A stretch of DNA of 9,832 nucleotides from Spirochaetia bacterium (GCA_900769985.1 CAAGIS010000060.1:1-9832), one strand, 5' to 3'; shown: positions 1 to 6,592, numbered from the stretch's first letter. A program made the numbers and translations. The notes: generated by a model not told the origin, from the sequence alone.

Positions 1-177
1 CGGTCGTTCTAAAATGTCAGCCAGTCCGTCAATGGCCTGTGCTTTCCATTGGGAAATCTGATTCGGATGAACGCTGTACTTTACTGCAATTTCCTGAATC
101 GTAGATACTTCTCGTAATGCTTCAAGTGTAACTTTTGCCTTGAAATCCTTGCTGAATGACTGTCGTTTCTTTGCCAT
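1..177 (-). CDS. IS3-family transposase OrfA, N-terminal 59 residues
   Basis: This is the amino-terminal part of the small DNA-binding protein of an IS3-type element. In the family it recognises the terminal repeats and is fused by -1 frameshifting to the DDE catalytic OrfB. The protein starts MAKKRQSFSKDFKAKVTLEA and goes on to IQEIAVKYSVHPNQISQWK, the typical transposase helix-turn-helix (HTH_Tnp_1, also written IS3/IS911 OrfA) at about residues 12-50. The frame is open to the window edge, so the gene is cut by the window rather than visibly broken. The start is supported by AAGGCGG about 8 bases upstream and by the conserved MAKK/RRxF beginning. It is a mobile passenger unrelated in function to its neighbours. 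The family assignment is confident, the IS subgroup is not. Confidence 0.85.
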   Translation of the reverse strand, partial: MAKKRQSFSKDFKAKVTLEALREVSTIQEIAVKYSVHPNQISQWKAQAIDGLADILERP

Positions 178-255
178 GTGCTAACCGCCTTGCTTAATGT
201 ATCGGCTGTTTGCACCTTAAATCTGCTCCTTTTTCTGTGTCGTTTTACGCACTCA
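1..255 (-). mobile_element. IS3-family insertion sequence, one end only
   Basis: The window opens inside an insertion sequence transcribed leftwards. Its left (orfA-proximal) end is placed at about 255, where the minus strand reads TGAGTGCGTAAAACGACACA. IS3-family ends characteristically begin with TG, and about 75 bases then precede the orfA start. The rest of orfA, the presumed orfB (DDE transposase) and the other terminal repeat lie outside the window, so neither the inverted repeats nor a target duplication can be checked. The sequence just beyond 255 continues as the tail of an unrelated plus-strand gene, which fits insertion into that gene. Confidence 0.75.
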
Positions 256-257
256 TT

Positions 258-356
258 TTAAATGTTGTTCAATTTCCAGATGATGATGAGCCTTTAGTTT
301 ACTGTAAGCATTACCCAGAATGCGATGGAAGCTTGATTGATATGATGGAAGTCTAA
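258..356 (+). pseudogene. 3' remnant of a gene cut by the IS element
   Basis: Directly right of the insertion sequence, a plus-strand frame reads LNVVQFPDDDEPLVYCKHYP followed by ECDGSLIDMMEV and a TAA stop at 354-356. Only about 32 codons remain, with no start codon or ribosome binding site in front, and a strong terminator begins 7 bases after the stop. The acidic stretch, the Cys-x7-Cys pair and the natural terminator make this look like the genuine C-terminus of a protein whose upstream part was displaced by the insertion. The family is not recognised; the two cysteines could be part of a small zinc site. The 5' part should lie beyond the other end of the element if the insertion is simple. 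Confidence 0.6.
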
Positions 357-362
357 AAAAAT

Positions 363-396
363 AAACCGCAGGCACATCACCTGCGGTTTTCATTTT
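363..396 (+). terminator. Rho-independent terminator of the IS-truncated gene
   Basis: A perfect 10-bp stem, AAACCGCAGG (363-372) with CCTGCGGTTT (380-389), encloses a 7-base loop. It is followed by a T-rich tail (TTTTCATTTTT across the stem foot) and preceded by an A-run, so it could work in both directions. It begins 7 bases after the stop of the truncated plus-strand gene, which supports that gene's reading frame. Confidence 0.85.
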
Positions 397-586
397 TAAG
401 GAAAGTAACAAAAAGGCATCTTGGCTTTTTACAGCAACCAACGAAAATACCTATCAGAGTGGACGAATAAATGCAATATTACAGTGTAATAAGGTATATT
501 CAAATCTGTTATTCTCTAATCTGTCTGAATACACGAACCATAAATTCTTTTTTCCACAAAGGAGCAAGAAACTCTGTAGTTAAAGA
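397..586. other. Intergenic stretch without a supportable gene
   Basis: A plus-strand frame is open from about 391 to the TAA at 580-582 (roughly 63 codons) but has no start codon and no ribosome binding site, so it is not called. The stretch contains the 14-mer AAAAAGGCATCTTG (410-423), which recurs exactly just upstream of phosphoesterase 1 (3060-3073). No convincing terminator for the minus-strand gene ending at 587 is visible here. Confidence 0.5.
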
Positions 587-921
587 TTAATAATCATCTT
601 TACACATACACAAAGAATAATCGATTCCTGGATAAACAGAGTCCCAATATTCATCGTGATTTTGACAACTATGTTTCTTTTGATACTTACTTTGGATTTT
701 TCTTAGTTCCTGGACAATCGATTTGTCAGAAACAATTCCCTGTAAATGGACTGTAATTCTTGTAATCCGATTGTAGACTTTAGGCGAAGCATAAATGCGA
801 TTGTTATCTATGCCACTGACATAGGAACGAAGTTGACAAACTTCATTTTGGCAACCATGTGCAATTACTTCTGGCCTAACCTCCAGAGAATTAAAAAAAA
901 ATCCTTTAGTTTCTTTTTCAT
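587..921 (-). pseudogene. Hypothetical ~111-residue protein, frameshifted at a T9 run
   Basis: A minus-strand gene starts at ATG 919-921 (MKKKLKDF) behind a near-ideal AAGGAGG. After seven codons the coding strand has nine consecutive T (893-901 on the plus strand as A). Read as written, the frame stops after 18 codons (ending ILWRLGQK). Shifted by one base, as if the run were ten T, it continues without a stop for about 100 codons, from NSLEVRPEVIAHGCQNEVCQ to YSLCMCKDDY and TAA at 587-589. The shifted frame has no usable start of its own, so the two pieces belong to one gene. The product has several cysteines and no recognised domain or signal peptide. Either this is a true or phase-variable null allele, a gene read by transcriptional slippage, or a one-base sequencing error. 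It has its own promoter upstream and no operon partner. Confidence 0.7.
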
Positions 922-926
922 AGAAA

Positions 927-933
927 CCTCCTT
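927..933 (-). promoter_or_regulatory. Strong Shine-Dalgarno of the frameshifted gene
   Basis: The minus strand reads AAGGAGG, five bases before ATG 919-921. This near-perfect site fixes the start of the frameshifted gene and is the main reason to treat the two frames as one gene instead of noise. Confidence 0.85.
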
Positions 934-990
934 AAAAATGATTTATTTTGAGTTCGTAAAAACTCTTATAAACACATTAAGGATATTGGT

Positions 991-1018
991 AGTATAACAG
1001 TAAATATGTACTAAGCAA
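991..1018 (-). promoter_or_regulatory. Probable sigma-70-type promoter of the frameshifted gene
   Basis: On the minus strand, TTGCTT (1013-1018) and TATACT (991-996) are separated by 16 bases, giving a start near 984 and a leader of about 60 bases to the ATG at 921. It overlaps the left part of the decayed phosphoesterase fragment, so it may have arisen after that gene was lost. This is consensus matching only. Confidence 0.45.
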
Positions 1019-1137
1019 GGAACTTTAGGAATTGTTCTCCGTTATATCAGACTGCTTCATTTAACAGAGAAGGAAAAGTTACCATAATCAGAGAACTTTT
1101 ACTAAATGCACGGGATATCCTCGAACTTGCATTCAGG
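1009..1137 (+). pseudogene. Decayed fragment of a metallophosphoesterase gene related to the one at 3092
   Basis: The stretch from 1030 reads NCSPLYQTASFNREG then GKVTIIRELLLNARDILEL. It aligns with residues 85-118 of the intact phosphoesterase at 3092 (NCSGHQSGSIKSEG, GKINVIRKLLLDSRDILEL), and the DNA is clearly alike as well. Left of 1030 similarity continues to about 1009 (Y-L-S) but only with a frame change, and a fainter match may reach about 950 (EFVKTLINTLRILVV against DFVRKDTEHRKLLIG). After 1137 the similarity stops. Catalytic motifs such as DVHG, GNHD and GHTE are absent, so this is a non-functional relic of the middle of the gene, either from an old duplication or from a related incoming gene. 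Confidence 0.75.
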
Positions 1138-1192
1138 CCAATGTTTAGATATTGGAGCACGACCAGTCCAATTCCGGGCGGCTTTTTTTTAA

Positions 1193-2008
1193 TCACACAT
1201 TTTCTTTAGCTGATTCATCACCAAATATATGTTCAAGATAAAAAACCACGTCAAATGGGACATTTCTAGTTTCTTCTTCTTGTTCATTGGGTTTGAATTC
1301 TAGAAATTCTTCAAAAGGTTTATTCAAAATCCATGAAAGTTTATAGATATCCTTTATTGTCCATGACTGACCTTTTGAAGTATCTTTAATATTGGCTCTT
1401 CGATTTGTTATATCTGCTGGCGAAGAAAAACCTAATAAGATCATTAATTGTTTTGTAGAAAGATTATAGTTTTCTAAGATTTCAAAGATTTTTTTAGAAG
1501 TTTTTTCATCATCCACACGAGGAAATCTATAGATGTATTTATCATTATCACAAATGACGAAAGAATCTTCTCTTCTTACGTATAAGTGGAAATCTCTATA
1601 ACTTTCAGGCGATGGTTCCTCAGGCAATTCTTCGAAACTGGAGATTTTATAATTTGTAAGTATATCCCACGGATAAACCTTTGGAGGTGCAACATAGTAA
1701 GTGTCATCAATTTGTCCTATCAACGGAAATTTTAAAATATCATTATCATCGATTTCGCATTCTATCCATTTCGGAATAGGTGATAAAAATTCGTCTGGGG
1801 GAGTAAGCAAATATCGGCAAATAGTTAAAAATCTGTCAATTGAAGGAATTGAGCCTTTTTTATATTTATAAATATTTTGCTCAGTATAAGATTCGCTACC
1901 AATGTTTGTTAAATCTTTGGAAGACTTCTTGAACCAATCCATTCTATATTTAAGAGATTCACTAAATCTATTTCTATCAATTTCTGGAACAAGAAATTTT
2001 ACCTTCAT
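1193..2008 (-). CDS. Protein with two XRE-like helix-turn-helix segments
   Basis: This 271-residue protein carries an N-terminal segment typical of Cro/C1 (XRE) DNA-binding domains at about residues 12-77: YTEQNIYKYKKGSIPSIDRF followed by LTICRYLLTPPDEFLS. A second similar segment at about 182-237 (NLSTKQLMILLGFSSPADI, then WTIKDIYKLSWILNKPFEEF) ends with the same hydrophobic-x-EFL signature. Between them is an unrecognised 100-residue linker, and the tail is acidic. No membrane segment is seen. It is therefore probably a DNA-binding regulator with two binding units in one chain. It is transcribed away from the 261-residue protein at 2169, so the shared 160-bp gap may hold its operators. The ribosome binding site is poor (TTAAGAT), and the possible promoter would place the RNA start at or near the ATG. 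Binding function is inferred from sequence pattern, and its targets are unknown. Confidence 0.75.
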   Translation of the reverse strand: MKVKFLVPEIDRNRFSESLKYRMDWFKKSSKDLTNIGSESYTEQNIYKYKKGSIPSIDRFLTICRYLLTPPDEFLSPIPKWIECEIDDNDILKFPLIGQIDDTYYVAPPKVYPWDILTNYKISSFEELPEEPSPESYRDFHLYVRREDSFVICDNDKYIYRFPRVDDEKTSKKIFEILENYNLSTKQLMILLGFSSPADITNRRANIKDTSKGQSWTIKDIYKLSWILNKPFEEFLEFKPNEQEEETRNVPFDVVFYLEHIFGDESAKENV

Positions 2009-2014
2009 ATCTTA

Positions 2015-2043
2015 AAAATATTAAATTTTAAGTTTAATGACAA
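2015..2043 (-). promoter_or_regulatory. Possible promoter of the XRE-like gene
   Basis: The minus strand has TTGTCA (2038-2043) and TATTTT (2015-2020) with a 17-base spacer. The predicted start is close to the ATG at 2008, implying a very short or absent leader, consistent with the weak ribosome binding site. The spacer and -35 box coincide exactly with repeat copy A, so the motif could instead be an operator or a recombination scar. Confidence 0.35.
2021..2043 (+). repeat. AT-rich boundary repeat, copy A
   Basis: TTAAATTTTAAGTTTAATG (2021-2039) followed by ACAA is identical over 23 bases to copy B at 2958-2980, and its first 19 bases match copy C near 6589. Its core is a near-palindrome (TTAAA...TTTAA). 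A shorter relative, TAAGTTTAAT, occurs at 2081-2090 in the same gap. It lies between the divergent XRE-like gene and the 261-residue gene. Confidence 0.7.
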
Positions 2044-2168
2044 GGTTCTTTATGGTCTGCTAAATTTTATTAAAGTCATCTAAGTTTAATATAGTATTTA
2101 AGCACAAGTTAATGAATCAAAATAAAGCTAAACAAATAATTATTAAATTAAACAAAGAGGAGTTTTAT

Positions 2169-2954
2169 ATGAAAATTAGTAAACTATCATTTAAAACGAG
2201 ACAGATTGATTTAGGACAGGGGGATGGTCTTGGAAAGTATCTAGCATTTTACTTTTATGTTGATGGAAAGCAGATTGGAAAAAATGAATATAATCCTGCT
2301 AGTTTTATGGATATTTTGAACTCGTATAGTTATCAAATTTTTATACAACATTGTGGCAGTGGCTATACAGGAGCCTCTGCATTGGTAGGAAAAGTAATTG
2401 GTTTAGATGACTTAATCGAGTGGAAAATTTCTGAATACCATAATAAATCTGATGAAGAAGTCTATTATTTTGATAAACATGAGTATGAAAAGATTATGGC
2501 ACAAGTCTACAATGAAGCTTATATCGAAGAAATAAATGCAACAGCAGATAATAAAACTTTATTTTTGAAAATGGAACCGGAAGATTCATTATCACTTTTT
2601 TGGGACGAAGAAGGAACCTGTATAGGAAATGCAGAACATATTTCATTAAAAGATAATACTTATAATTTAAATTTTGCAGAGCTGCAAAACTGGGCAGATA
2701 GATATATGTGGCAGGTTTTAGTCCCATCTGAATCAGGCGAAAACACTCTTGAAGTAATAAACAAAACCTTTGACTGGAAGAGTTTTCACAGACAAGGAAT
2801 TGAATTTGCGGTTGAAGTAAAAAAACTTCTTCCAGAAAATGTCTTTCTAAAATATGTTACACCATTCGAAGATGGAAGCGGTCTTGTTCCAAAAGAAATC
2901 TTGATTAGAGAAGATATTTGGTATGTAAGGAATGTTTTGGAAAAGCTCATCTGA
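2169..2954 (+). CDS. Unrecognised 261-residue protein, divergent from the XRE-like gene
   Basis: The start is placed at ATG 2169 because AGAGGAG (2156-2162) lies six bases before it. An in-frame ATG at 2112 would add 19 lysine-rich residues without any ribosome binding site. The protein begins MKISKLSFKTRQIDLGQGDG and shows no signal peptide, membrane helix or motif I can assign. It is acidic and rich in aromatic residues. Notable segments are HCGSGYTGASALVG (about 60-75) and DWKSFHRQGIEFAVEVKKLL near the C-terminus. It is probably cytosolic. The shape (a medium-sized soluble acidic protein in a module-rich island) recalls immunity-type proteins, but that is only an impression. It is followed by a repeat copy and a weak hairpin and then by phosphoesterase 1, so it is likely a separate transcription unit. 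Confidence 0.75.
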   Translation: MKISKLSFKTRQIDLGQGDGLGKYLAFYFYVDGKQIGKNEYNPASFMDILNSYSYQIFIQHCGSGYTGASALVGKVIGLDDLIEWKISEYHNKSDEEVYYFDKHEYEKIMAQVYNEAYIEEINATADNKTLFLKMEPEDSLSLFWDEEGTCIGNAEHISLKDNTYNLNFAELQNWADRYMWQVLVPSESGENTLEVINKTFDWKSFHRQGIEFAVEVKKLLPENVFLKYVTPFEDGSGLVPKEILIREDIWYVRNVLEKLI

Positions 2955-2976
2955 TTTTTAAATTTTAAGTTTAATG
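2953..2976 (+). repeat. AT-rich boundary repeat, copy B
   Basis: The 24 bases beginning GATTTTTAAATTTTAAG and ending TTTAATG are identical to copy C at 6584-6607, and 2958-2980 is identical to copy A. It overlaps the last bases of the TGA stop of the 261-residue gene, just as copy C overlaps the stop of phosphoesterase 2. The repeat therefore abuts gene 3' ends in two unrelated contexts. Confidence 0.75.
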
Positions 2977-3005
2977 ACAACATATGCAACTGTTGTTATT
3001 TTAAA
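2973..3005 (+). terminator. Weak hairpin after the 261-residue gene
   Basis: AATGACAACA (2973-2982) pairs with TGTTGTTATT (2991-3000) with one G-T wobble and an 8-base loop, followed by TTAAA. It is AT-rich and lacks a long T-run, so it is at best a weak terminator. The left arm is the end of boundary repeat copy B. Confidence 0.4.
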
Positions 3006-3091
3006 TATATAAAGATACTTACAGCAAATAAAGCAATAGACTGATAATCTATAGAAGGTAAAAAGGCATCTTGTTTTAATGGAAAACGCAT

Positions 3092-4063
3092 ATGGCAAGA
3101 ATTCTTTCAGTTCCAGATGTTCATGGTTCTCATGAATGGGAAGTTGTAAAGTCACTTCCTAAAAAAAGCTATGATTACATTGTTTTTCATGGCGACTATT
3201 TTGACTCTTGGGAAAACAAATGGCCTGATCAGGGTGAAAACTTTAAGTCTATCTGTGATTTTGTCCGTAAAGATACTGAACACAGAAAGCTTTTGATCGG
3301 AAATCACGACTGGTCGTACTTGTCGCAGTCTAGAGAGGGTAGTAATTGTTCTGGTCATCAGAGCGGTTCAATAAAGAGCGAAGGAAAAATCAATGTAATC
3401 AGAAAACTGCTGCTTGACTCTCGCGATATTCTTGAACTTGCTTTTGAATGTGACGGCTGGATTTTCAGTCATGCAGGATTTTCAAAAACTGCAGTAAACT
3501 ATATGAATGAGATTCTTCTAAAATTAGGAATAATAAAAAATGAAAGTGAATATTCAATCGATTTGCTGAATGCAACTTTCAAAAGGCGTCTTGCAGAATA
3601 CTATAGTACGACACCTGTTCACTGGACATATTTTGATGAAAAGCTCGACTGGGATGGATGCTTTAGCGGAAGCGGAGATGAACCTTCACAGTTCTGTTTG
3701 TGGATTAGACCTGATTCTTTACTTGAAGACGCATATTACAAAAAGCAGGTTGTAGGACATACTGAACTATGCATTTACGACAAGATTTATTTACAGCAGG
3801 GAGAAAATAAAGTCATCATTGTAGATTCACCGAATCATGAAGTTTACGATGTGCTAGATACCAGGAGAGAATATTTGTTTTCCTCTGTGCTGGATATAAA
3901 TAAAAAGCGTAAGAAGATTTTCAAAGTTGTAAATGATATCAAAAGTCAGCTTATCATGCACAACGATAAAGAGGATTTTATCAGAAAGTCATTCAAAGAT
4001 TATTTTTCTGATGATGTTACTGAAAAACTGATTAAACTGGCATTTAAGGAATATTCGGAATAA
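3092..4063 (+). CDS. Calcineurin-like metallophosphoesterase 1
   Basis: This 323-residue protein has the full set of metal-binding motifs of the calcineurin-like phosphoesterase superfamily: DVHG at 9-12, GDYFD at 34-38, GNHD at 70-73, FSHAG at 125-129 and GHTE at 222-225. In the family these bind two metal ions and hydrolyse phosphomono- or diesters. The DxHG, GDxxD and GNHD spacing is nearer the PPP-type protein or nucleotide phosphatases than the YfcE type. Residues after about 250 form a lysine-rich, probably helical tail of unknown role. There is no signal peptide, so it is likely cytosolic. The start has only a weak GGAAAA in front but is fixed by the motif-bearing N-terminus. A decayed relative lies at 1009-1137. 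The substrate cannot be predicted; nucleotides, nucleic-acid ends or phosphoproteins are all possible. Confidence 0.88.
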   Translation: MARILSVPDVHGSHEWEVVKSLPKKSYDYIVFHGDYFDSWENKWPDQGENFKSICDFVRKDTEHRKLLIGNHDWSYLSQSREGSNCSGHQSGSIKSEGKINVIRKLLLDSRDILELAFECDGWIFSHAGFSKTAVNYMNEILLKLGIIKNESEYSIDLLNATFKRRLAEYYSTTPVHWTYFDEKLDWDGCFSGSGDEPSQFCLWIRPDSLLEDAYYKKQVVGHTELCIYDKIYLQQGENKVIIVDSPNHEVYDVLDTRREYLFSSVLDINKKRKKIFKVVNDIKSQLIMHNDKEDFIRKSFKDYFSDDVTEKLIKLAFKEYSE

Positions 4064-4247
4064 CAAGGATTCAAGGACTATTCTCTCCATGCAATTGCAT
4101 AATAGCAGGAGGATTTATATCTGATTCCAAACTTATACTAATAACTGTATTATAATATATGCTTTTTTGAAGATGTATATCTGCCTTTAAAAATTTAAAC
4201 CGTTAACAAATAAAATTAAAATGAATCAATTTTAAGGAGAAATAAAA
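4064..4247 (+). promoter_or_regulatory. Leader region of the membrane protein gene
   Basis: This 184-bp gap contains the perfect 12-bp palindrome ATGCAATTGCAT (4089-4100). It also holds an AGGAGG (4108-4113) with no start codon behind it, a consensus TATAAT (4151-4156) with only a poor -35 box, and finally AAGGAG (4234-4239) eight bases before the ATG at 4248. The TATAAT is the most likely -10 for the downstream gene. The orphan ribosome binding site may be a remnant of a lost small gene. Confidence 0.4.
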
Positions 4248-5681
4248 ATGCGTTGTCTTTTTTCAACAGGTGATTACTACGACCTTATGTATACTGATAA
4301 AATTGTAAAATCTGTTTCTAAAAATCCCAATAAAAAGAAAATAACAACTACATATTCTGGAATTAATTCAAACGGAGAAGCATACAGAACTTCAAGCGAT
4401 TCTTATGAGTATGAAATTCATACAAAATTAGTATATGAAGATAATTCAACAGAAATAATAAAAGACGATCTTCCCATAATTGAAGGTTGGACTGTACGTT
4501 CGGTTTATTTTAATGGAACTGGTGAGACATTATTAAAAAAAATCATAGTAGAAAATAAATACATACTATCAGATTCAAAAATAAATCCTAAGACTATAAT
4601 TTATGGACAAAATCAAGATAAATTAAATAACACAATAAGTGAGAATAAAAGAAGTATAATCCTTTTTTTTACGGTTCTTTTATTTCTTTTAACTACAGGA
4701 ATCTTGTTAAATCAAAAGTTCTCATTTTTTGAACATGAGATAATAAAATATCTGGCAGAAAAAATTCCTTTTTCATGTTGGATAGTTTTTGATGCATTTT
4801 TTTTGATAGCATCTATCGTAAAAATGATAAATATTCACATAAAGAATTACAAAGCAAAAAAAGAAGCTGATAGATTTCTTTTTGATAATGAAAAAATAAT
4901 TGAAGATACTTATGAAGAATATTGTAAATATATAATGCTTGATAGGTCTATTGGAAGAAAACCAGAATCGATTTATGAACTAGAAATAAATAAAGACAAA
5001 TACTCCTTACAAATTCTGGACAAACAATTAATTGGTCTTGAAAAAATTCCAATATGTGACAAAAATGGAAATCCTCAAACACTTACCCGTCTTTTTTATG
5101 ATGATTATACCAGTGAACAATTTAAAGAAGACTTGCACGTTAAAAACTCTGATAGAACACTAAGGTATATCTTTTTTTCAGGTCGTAAAAATGAATTATT
5201 GCGAGAATTTATCATGGAAAGTGATTATTCTCTTGGAGGAACAAATAATAATCCTAAAAATATTATCTTAGGAAATTTTCATACTGATACAGATAATCAA
5301 ATAAAAAGACATAATAATTCTTTTTTTAAAAGGCTTTCTGAAATTATCATATTTATAAGTTGTCCATTTATATTTGGTACAATATTCTTTGTGATGAAAT
5401 CTGGGGATAATATTACAGTCAAAGAATTATTTGCTTCTTTCATAAGTTTTAAATTCCATAAACAAATAATTATAGGCATTATCATTGAACTTGTTTTATT
5501 TTTGATTTCGCATATTCATTCTCATTGCAGAAATCTAGCAACTAAACAACAAGAAGAGCTTTATCGTAATCAGTACGAAAGAAAAATTAATGAGTTACAA
5601 GATTTATTTTACTCATATAATACACCTGTTATTGAAGAAAAATTAAAGGAAACGGATAACATTCCGGATATACCATTTTAA
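4248..5681 (+). CDS. Four-helix membrane protein with a duplicated domain
   Basis: This 477-residue protein has hydrophobic segments at about 137-155, 177-197, 366-385 and 407-425, in two pairs. Each pair follows a soluble domain, and the two soluble domains are clearly related. Residues 61-120 (LVYEDNSTEIIKDDL ... NPKTIIYG) align with 282-342 (LFYDDYTSEQFKEDL ... NPKNIILG). The shared pattern is L-x-Y-(D/E)-D, K-x-D-L, R-x-x-x-F-x-G, LL, Y-x-L, NPK-x-II-x-G. The order is therefore soluble-TM-TM-soluble-TM-TM-tail. The tail is charged and helical and ends IPDIPF. Even helix number and no signal peptide suggest both soluble domains are cytoplasmic. The family is not recognised. AAGGAG sits eight bases before the ATG. 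The gene ends before a hairpin and U-run that runs into phosphoesterase 2. A sensor or effector role at the membrane is possible but not shown. Confidence 0.8.
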   Translation: MRCLFSTGDYYDLMYTDKIVKSVSKNPNKKKITTTYSGINSNGEAYRTSSDSYEYEIHTKLVYEDNSTEIIKDDLPIIEGWTVRSVYFNGTGETLLKKIIVENKYILSDSKINPKTIIYGQNQDKLNNTISENKRSIILFFTVLLFLLTTGILLNQKFSFFEHEIIKYLAEKIPFSCWIVFDAFFLIASIVKMINIHIKNYKAKKEADRFLFDNEKIIEDTYEEYCKYIMLDRSIGRKPESIYELEINKDKYSLQILDKQLIGLEKIPICDKNGNPQTLTRLFYDDYTSEQFKEDLHVKNSDRTLRYIFFSGRKNELLREFIMESDYSLGGTNNNPKNIILGNFHTDTDNQIKRHNNSFFKRLSEIIIFISCPFIFGTIFFVMKSGDNITVKELFASFISFKFHKQIIIGIIIELVLFLISHIHSHCRNLATKQQEELYRNQYERKINELQDLFYSYNTPVIEEKLKETDNIPDIPF

Positions 5682-5709
5682 TGGGCGTTTACACTTTCTA
5701 GTGCAATTT

Positions 5710-5752
5710 GTTGGATAGAGATTGCATTTATTGCAACCTTTCCAACTTTTTT
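5710..5752 (+). terminator. Terminator after the membrane protein gene, abutting the next start
   Basis: GTTGGA (5710-5715) pairs with TCCAAC (5741-5746) around an inner hairpin TTGCA/TGCAA (5722-5726 with 5732-5736), followed at once by six T (5747-5752). The T-run touches an in-frame ATG at 5753 and lies 12 bases before the preferred ATG at 5765, so terminator and translation start are fused. Confidence 0.65.
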
Positions 5753-5764
5753 ATGAGAATTATA

Positions 5765-6592
5765 ATGACATTATATCTTACCAGCGACCTGCACGTAGAT
5801 CACTATGCAGAAAACAGAACAGAAATCTCAAATTTTATGGAGCGCTATCTTCCTTGCTGCGATGTGCTTTGCGTTGCAGGAGATACAGCTGACAATCCAA
5901 AAATTTTTATTGATTTTTACAGGCTCGCTTCCCCTAAATACAAGCAGATTTTTCTAACTTTTGGAAATCACGATTTAACGGTAAAGCATGACGACTGTTT
6001 TCTTGCAAATCCTTTTACTCAGACAGAAGAAAAACTGAACTGGATAAAAGAAAAACTTTCTGAACTTCCGAATGTAACGCTACTCGATGGAACAACTGCA
6101 AAAATCGGCAAGATTAAAATCGGCGGTTGCATGGGCTTTAATGATTTTTCAGTCGGTTCAAAAACCTGGCCTCATTCTAAAGAATGGCTAAAAAATGAAT
6201 GGCAGTTCTGGTATGACAACGTGCACTGGCGCTACAAGAATAATGATCCGGATGCAATTTTTAAGGATGAAATGCAAAAACTTGAAAATGTAATCTCTCA
6301 AAAGCCTGATATAGTCATGACACATTTTATTCCCACCGCATTTGGTATACCACGAAAATATGAAGATGAAATCTCAAATGCATACTTTTATTTTAATGCG
6401 GATGAATATCTTGCAAAGATGAAACATAAATCTATCTGGCTTGCAGGTCACACTCACGACACGGGAAGAAAAGTTATTAAGCTTGGTTCCAAAAAGATTA
6501 CCCTGCTTTTAAATCCGATTGGATATCCAATGGAAACAAATAGGCTTTATGATTTGAAAAACAGAGGCCTCTCTGCGATGCTGGATTTTTAA
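5765..6592 (+). CDS. Calcineurin-like metallophosphoesterase 2
   Basis: With the start at ATG 5765 the protein has 275 residues and begins MTLYLTSDLHVDH, the usual beginning for this family. Metal-site motifs are SDLHVDH (7-13), GDTAD (39-43), GNHD (67-70), MTHF (185-188) and GHTH (228-231), all intact, so it should be an active two-metal phosphoesterase. It resembles the broad bacterial cytosolic group of Icc/YfcE-like phosphoesterases more than phosphoesterase 1, and the two share little outside the motifs. Alternative in-frame starts are ATG 5753 and TTG 5708, but the latter lies before or inside the terminator stem. The ribosome binding site is weak (GAGA, six bases before 5765). Trp-rich segments at about 130-165 are distinctive. 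The stop codon is embedded in boundary repeat copy C. The substrate is unknown. Confidence 0.87.
   Translation: MTLYLTSDLHVDHYAENRTEISNFMERYLPCCDVLCVAGDTADNPKIFIDFYRLASPKYKQIFLTFGNHDLTVKHDDCFLANPFTQTEEKLNWIKEKLSELPNVTLLDGTTAKIGKIKIGGCMGFNDFSVGSKTWPHSKEWLKNEWQFWYDNVHWRYKNNDPDAIFKDEMQKLENVISQKPDIVMTHFIPTAFGIPRKYEDEISNAYFYFNADEYLAKMKHKSIWLAGHTHDTGRKVIKLGSKKITLLLNPIGYPMETNRLYDLKNRGLSAMLDF

Noticed and set aside
391..582. Plus-strand open frame of about 63 codons (KKASWLFTATNENTYQSGRI)
   Set aside because: No start codon and no ribosome binding site; open frames of this length occur by chance, and no family is recognised.
746..997. Plus-strand 83-codon open frame
   Set aside because: It is the antisense of the frameshifted minus-strand gene, which has a far better ribosome binding site; it lacks one of its own.
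1140..1192. Terminator at the GGGCGGC plus T8 stretch
   Set aside because: The T-run (1183-1190) is not preceded by a convincing stem; only a 5-bp TTGGA/TCCAA pairing is found further upstream.
5708..5764. Longer start for phosphoesterase 2 (TTG 5708 or ATG 5753)
   Set aside because: TTG 5708 precedes the terminator stem and has no ribosome binding site; the family normally begins right before the SDLH strand, as from ATG 5765. ATG 5753 cannot be fully excluded.
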